From Pseudomonas sp. (lineage in GTDB: Bacteria; Pseudomonadota; Gammaproteobacteria; Pseudomonadales; Pseudomonadaceae): 8,770 nt of DNA. The position numbers were made by a program, and so were the translations under genes. Each line of letters opens with the position of its first letter. The first letter of the stretch is position 1. Below the pieces are notes generated by a model, which did not search any database, was not told where the DNA came from, and worked only from the letters and a program-made list of their open reading frames with translations. The DNA lies in the NCBI GenBank assembly GCA_003527165.1, contig DPSI01000006.1:1-8770 (forward strand). Reading direction: 5' to 3'. This document shows positions 5,831 through 8,770 of the stretch, piece after piece.

Positions 5831-6982
5831 TCACACCCGCGATAGCCGCAGCGGTTCGTTGCGCGTCAGTCGGCGGCCCATCTCGATACCCTTCAGCTCC
5901 ACGTAGTGGTACGTCAGGCTCGACACCGCCAGCACCATGCCCAATTCGAGCAAGGTCAGCAGATCATCCACCAGCACGCTGCCGCTGCTGATGTAGCGCA
6001 TGATCTGCTCGCTGCCTGGCTGCTGAAGAATCATCGTGTATTCGCTGCCCGTGAGCTTGGATACCACCACCGCCGCGCTGGTAAAGGCGAAGATCACCGC
6101 CGCGTGGGTCAGGTAGATCGAGAACGACAGCTCGCCCAGGCGGGCGAAGCCCCGTCGCTGCAGCAGCTGCGACACGGCGCCGCGCTCGCCGGCGAACACC
6201 AGCACCACGCCGCAGAACAGCAGGCTGGCGATGATGCCCTGGTGCAGCGTCTCGTGCGTCAGCGTGCGATACACCAGCAACAGGCAAAGCAGCTCGAGCA
6301 CGGTGAAGAACGGGCGATCATCCAAACGGCTGATCGCCGGCTCCAGCTTTTGATAGAGGCGATAGGTCAGCGCGCCGGCGAAGAAGCACGAGGCGCCACG
6401 CCAGATGAACGGTTTGATCACGTCCAGTTCGACATACAGCGCCGCGAATGACACCAGCGTCGCCAAGGCCAGAATCTGTCCGCAGTACCGTGGCATGACC
6501 AGCAGCACCAGCCCCAGCACCATGTACAGGTAATACTCGATGCTGATGCTCCAGGCCGGCGTGTTGAACGACAGGCTGTTGAAATCGCCAATCCAGCTCT
6601 GCAGCAGCAAAGCGTTGGGCAGGATCTCGCTCGGCGCCGTCTTGCCGCTGAATGCCGCATCGTTGAAGGAGAACCCGTGGTGCTCCGCCCACAGCTTGCC
6701 GAACTCCAGACCGATGAACACCAGCAGCATCACCAGGTGCAGCGGATACAGACGAAAAGTGCGGCTGATGATGAAGCGTTTGAGCACGTCGGGGCCGAAC
6801 GCGCGCCTGCCGTAGGCGTGAAACATCACGAAGCCGCTGAGCACGAAAAAGAACTCGACGAACAGATCGGCATGCCGAAAGAAGCTGAGCTCGGAAAAGC
6901 TCAACAGAATCTGAGTATGAAACAGCACCACCGCGACCGCACAAATACCGCGAAAACTATCCAGCACAACAAAGCGTTTCAT
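5831..6982 (-). CDS. Acyltransferase family 3 (OafA/YrhL-type) membrane protein
   Basis: This 383-residue protein has about ten hydrophobic segments. The family motifs are clear: LDSFRGICAVAVVLFH at 7-22 with the catalytic-type histidine at 22, FVEFFFVLSGFVMF (41-54), the arginine-rich loop SRTFRLYPLH (73-82), and TPAWSISIEYYLY (141-153). A late FSIYLTH motif also appears. Such proteins transfer acetyl or other acyl groups from the cytoplasm onto exported sugars, lipids or antibiotics at the inner membrane; the acceptor here is unknown. The ATG at 6982 is chosen because the family signature begins right after it and AAGGTG lies upstream; 18 further codons are open to 7036 but look non-coding. 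It converges on the curli cluster with a 66-bp gap lacking an obvious terminator. It has no cognate polysaccharide genes nearby in the window. Confidence 0.9.
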   Translation of the reverse strand: MKRFVVLDSFRGICAVAVVLFHTQILLSFSELSFFRHADLFVEFFFVLSGFVMFHAYGRRAFGPDVLKRFIISRTFRLYPLHLVMLLVFIGLEFGKLWAEHHGFSFNDAAFSGKTAPSEILPNALLLQSWIGDFNSLSFNTPAWSISIEYYLYMVLGLVLLVMPRYCGQILALATLVSFAALYVELDVIKPFIWRGASCFFAGALTYRLYQKLEPAISRLDDRPFFTVLELLCLLLVYRTLTHETLHQGIIASLLFCGVVLVFAGERGAVSQLLQRRGFARLGELSFSIYLTHAAVIFAFTSAAVVVSKLTGSEYTMILQQPGSEQIMRYISSGSVLVDDLLTLLELGMVLAVSSLTYHYVELKGIEMGRRLTRNEPLRLSRV

Positions 6983-7396
6983 TCCTGGCACCTTGCTCGA
7001 CACCAGGCATGTGCGCGGCGCGAGGGTTGCGCACATGTCTGGTCAACGGGGATAAGCAGGGGAGAAGTCCCGAGCCAGATTGAGAGCAATTGGCCATCAA
7101 AGAGTTCCGACGATTCTTTCAAATGCTTCGATTAACTCGGTGCTGCATCAGCCGGCAAACCGGGACGCTGGAAGACGACCATCGCCGACCAGCCGGAGGG
7201 CGCAGCCGCCCACTAATGCTCGCGACAGATGATTTGTGGTAGCCCGCTTGCGGCAGTCGCGACGGGCATCAGGGGTGGCGAAGTGTCGCGGAGCCCTTCG
7301 CCATCGCGGCTGCCATCCATCGCCTGTCCGGAACCGGAAGCGGGCTCGCGGCTTCTACCGAGCCAACCCCGCTGCCGGCTGAAGGAGGAAACCTCG
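6983..7396. other. Non-coding region between acyltransferase and SDR genes
   Basis: These 414 bp lie between two divergent genes and hold no convincing coding sequence. They should contain both promoters. A/T-richer DNA at about 7085-7135 is the likeliest promoter zone for the acyltransferase: TTGAAA on the minus strand resembles a -35, but its -10 partner is poor. Toward the SDR gene the DNA is GC-rich with several short inverted repeats, including GAAGC/GCTTC around 7338-7356 and a REP-like stretch listed separately. Confidence 0.5.
7233..7270 (+). repeat. Possible degenerate REP-like element
   Basis: The stretch reads TTTGTGG, AGCCCGC, TTGC, then TCGCGACGGGCATC. This resembles the layout of Pseudomonas repetitive extragenic palindromes (TGTGGGAGC, an inverted GC core, then GCGACGGGC). 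GCCCG (7242-7246) can pair with CGGGC (7263-7267). It is degenerate and only one copy is in the window, so the call rests on remembered resemblance. Confidence 0.3.
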
Positions 7397-8407
7397 ATGC
7401 GCATCTCCCTGAAACCCCTGCACGAGCAGGTCATCGTCATCACCGGAACCTCGAGCGGGATTGGCCTGGCCACCGCCCGTCTGGCCGTCGAACGAGGCGC
7501 CAGGGTGGTGCTGGTAGCGCGAAACGAACTGGCCCTGGCGGATATCGAGCGCGACCTGAACGCCGGTGATCGTGTCTTGCACGTGATGGCCGACGTCGGC
7601 CAGCGTGAGCAACTCGAACGGGTCGCCAGCGAGACCATTGCGCATTTCGGCGGTTTCGACACCTGGATCAACAACGCCGGCACCTCCGTCTGGGGGCGCT
7701 TCGACGAGGTCAGCGACGAGGATCATTATCAGGTCATGCAGACCAACTTCTGGGGCACCCATTACGGCTCTTCCATCGCCGTGAAGCACCTGCGCGACAA
7801 GGGCGGCGCGCTGATCAACATCGGCAGTGTCGAGTCGGCCAACGCCCTGCCTTTCCACAGCAGCTACAGCGCCAGCAAGCACGCGATCAAGGCCATGACC
7901 GACGTGCTACGGGTCGAGCTGCAGAAGTCCCGCACGCCGGTATCGGTGACGCTGGTACGCCCGTCGTCGACCGACACCCAGTTCATGGACCACTCGAAGA
8001 ATTACCTGCCCAGCGCGCCGGTTTTCCCGCCGCCGGTCTACTCACCGGAGGTGGTTGCCCGGGCGATCCTGCATGCCGCCGAGCACCCCCAGCGCGACGT
8101 CTACATCGGCAACGCCAAGCTGCTGTCGCGATTGGCCCAGAACGCCCCGCACCTGGCCGACTGGATCAACCGCACCTTTGTCTACGATGCCATCCAGAGC
8201 GGTCGTCCGGACCGTCACCCACGCGGTGCGCTCTACGCCAGTGACGTTGGCAGTGCCGGTGACGGCCAGGCCAGTGGCGACTATCCGGGCATGGTGCTCA
8301 AGCGCAGCCTCTACACCCACGCCACGCAGCATCCGGTCGCGACCACGGCGGCGTTAGCGGTAGGCGCAGCGGCGTTGGTCGCCTTGCTGGGTCGCCGCGG
8401 ACGTTAG
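7397..8407 (+). CDS. Short-chain dehydrogenase/reductase with C-terminal membrane anchor
   Basis: This 336-residue SDR oxidoreductase uses NAD(P)H. The cofactor motif TGTSSGIG is at 17-24 and NNAG at 92-95. The catalytic set is S144, Y157 and K161 (YSASK at 157-161), and N117 may complete a tetrad. A classical SDR is about 250 residues; here about 85 extra residues follow, containing a polar linker (270-297) and a hydrophobic segment (316-331, AALAVGAAALVALLG) ending in a basic RRGR tail, consistent with anchoring in the inner membrane. The ATG at 7397 has a strong site, GGAGG, 7-8 bases upstream (7384-7388); 56 further codons open upstream look non-coding. The substrate is unknown. It appears to be a single-gene unit, with a small hairpin 8 bp after the stop. 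Confidence 0.92.
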   Translation: MRISLKPLHEQVIVITGTSSGIGLATARLAVERGARVVLVARNELALADIERDLNAGDRVLHVMADVGQREQLERVASETIAHFGGFDTWINNAGTSVWGRFDEVSDEDHYQVMQTNFWGTHYGSSIAVKHLRDKGGALINIGSVESANALPFHSSYSASKHAIKAMTDVLRVELQKSRTPVSVTLVRPSSTDTQFMDHSKNYLPSAPVFPPPVYSPEVVARAILHAAEHPQRDVYIGNAKLLSRLAQNAPHLADWINRTFVYDAIQSGRPDRHPRGALYASDVGSAGDGQASGDYPGMVLKRSLYTHATQHPVATTAALAVGAAALVALLGRRGR

Positions 8408-8414
8408 TGGGGTT

Positions 8415-8438
8415 ACGGCGCAGCCCTTGCCGCGCCGT
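8415..8438 (+). terminator. Hairpin after the SDR gene, no T-run
   Basis: ACGGCGC (8415-8421) pairs perfectly with GCGCCGT (8432-8438) around a 10-base loop. It starts 8 bp past the stop codon, as expected for a terminator, but only CTTG follows, so termination would be weak or Rho-assisted. Confidence 0.4.
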
Positions 8439-8449
8439 CTTGACCAGTC

Positions 8450-8488
8450 GTTCAGCTCAGGTTCAGCCAGGGTTCAGGCGCCGTTCAG
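8450..8488 (+). promoter_or_regulatory. Four GTTCAG direct repeats, 11-bp period, before the outer-membrane-type gene
   Basis: GTTCAG occurs at 8450-8455, 8461-8466, 8472-8477 and 8483-8488, so the copies start exactly 11 bp apart with unrelated 5-bp spacers. One copy per helical turn on the same face is the usual layout for tandem dimers of OmpR/PhoB-family response regulators. The array ends 56 bp before the ATG at 8545, a suitable place for an activator bound next to the -35 region. The regulator cannot be named from the sequence. Confidence 0.75.
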
Positions 8489-8544
8489 GGGACCGCAGGC
8501 AGCATGGATACGTGACTTATCCACGCCGTGCAAAGGAGCGACAC

Positions 8545-8770
8545 ATGAACAAGCTGCATACCCTGGCCATCGCCACCAGCCTGAGCATCTTCACCCTGGG
8601 CGCTCATGCCGCCGATAACTTCGCCGGTCTCACCTGGGGCAAGAGCACAGTCAATATCGACCGTTCCAGCACCCTGAAACAGAACATGGGCCAAGACCGT
8701 TTCGACGACATCATCAAGAACAGCGGCACCTGGGGCATCCGTGCCGGTCAGATGACCGATGAGGCGCGCT
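8545..8770 (+). CDS. Exported protein, probably outer-membrane beta-barrel type, 3' part missing
   Basis: The frame is open for 75 codons to the right edge. AAAGGAG (8532-8538) precedes the ATG by 6 bases. Residues 1-22 form a signal peptide (MNKLHTLAIATS..., ending GAHA before ADNF). The mature start, DNFAGLTWGKSTVNIDRS, has alternating aromatic/hydrophobic and polar residues with glycines, followed by a loop and GTWGIRAGQ, as in small beta-barrel outer-membrane proteins. Only about 50 mature residues are visible, so the family assignment is tentative. The upstream GTTCAG array suggests control by a two-component system. Confidence 0.65.
   Translation, partial: MNKLHTLAIATSLSIFTLGAHAADNFAGLTWGKSTVNIDRSSTLKQNMGQDRFDDIIKNSGTWGIRAGQMTDEAR

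Noticed and set aside
5906..6451. 181-codon plus-strand open frame opposite the acyltransferase
   Set aside because: It is a His/Gln/Arg-rich shadow of a membrane protein gene with clear family motifs on the other strand.
7229..7396. 56-codon N-terminal extension of the SDR
   Set aside because: The cofactor-binding fold starts directly after the ATG at 7397, which has a strong ribosome site; the extension is Ser/Pro/Arg-rich and unlike coding sequence.

Overview
The window looks like chromosomal DNA from a high-GC gammaproteobacterium, most likely a Pseudomonas or Stutzerimonas relative. This is inferred from GC-rich third codon positions, AGGAG-type ribosome binding sites and the protein families present; no single marker proves the genus. 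No rRNA, tRNA, insertion sequence or CRISPR array was seen.

Layout. Positions 1-2554 are read on the minus strand: a cut-off small exported protein (1-195), a terminator (281-307), a small exported Gly/Thr-rich low-complexity protein (326-640) and an OPT-family membrane transporter (854-2554). A 201-bp divergent intergenic region follows. Positions 2756-5764 on the plus strand form the centrepiece, a compact curli (functional amyloid) cluster in the order csgD, csgE, csgB, csgA and a csgC/csgH-like gene. A convergent acyltransferase-3 membrane protein (5831-6982, minus) follows. After a 414-bp non-coding stretch comes a membrane-anchored short-chain dehydrogenase (7397-8407, plus). The last gene is the 5' end of an outer-membrane-type exported protein (8545-8770, plus), preceded by four GTTCAG hexamers spaced exactly 11 bp apart.

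How the genes work together. CsgD is the LuxR-type regulator of the curli genes. CsgE is the periplasmic adaptor that delivers subunits to the secretion pore. CsgB nucleates and CsgA is the main fibre subunit; both are built of about 11-residue amyloid half-repeats. The CsgC/H-like protein probably stops fibres forming in the periplasm. The pore CsgG and its partner CsgF are not in the window, although both flanks of the cluster are visible, so they must lie elsewhere or be replaced. A hairpin between csgE and csgB could separate regulator/chaperone expression from subunit expression. CsgA is about twice the enterobacterial length, with roughly 26 half-repeats against 10 in E. coli.

The most notable observations are the split curli locus, the enlarged CsgA with a possible 110-residue higher-order period, the csgE-csgB hairpin and the four-copy GTTCAG operator-like array. 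The curli system itself is known; I do not see a wholly new system.
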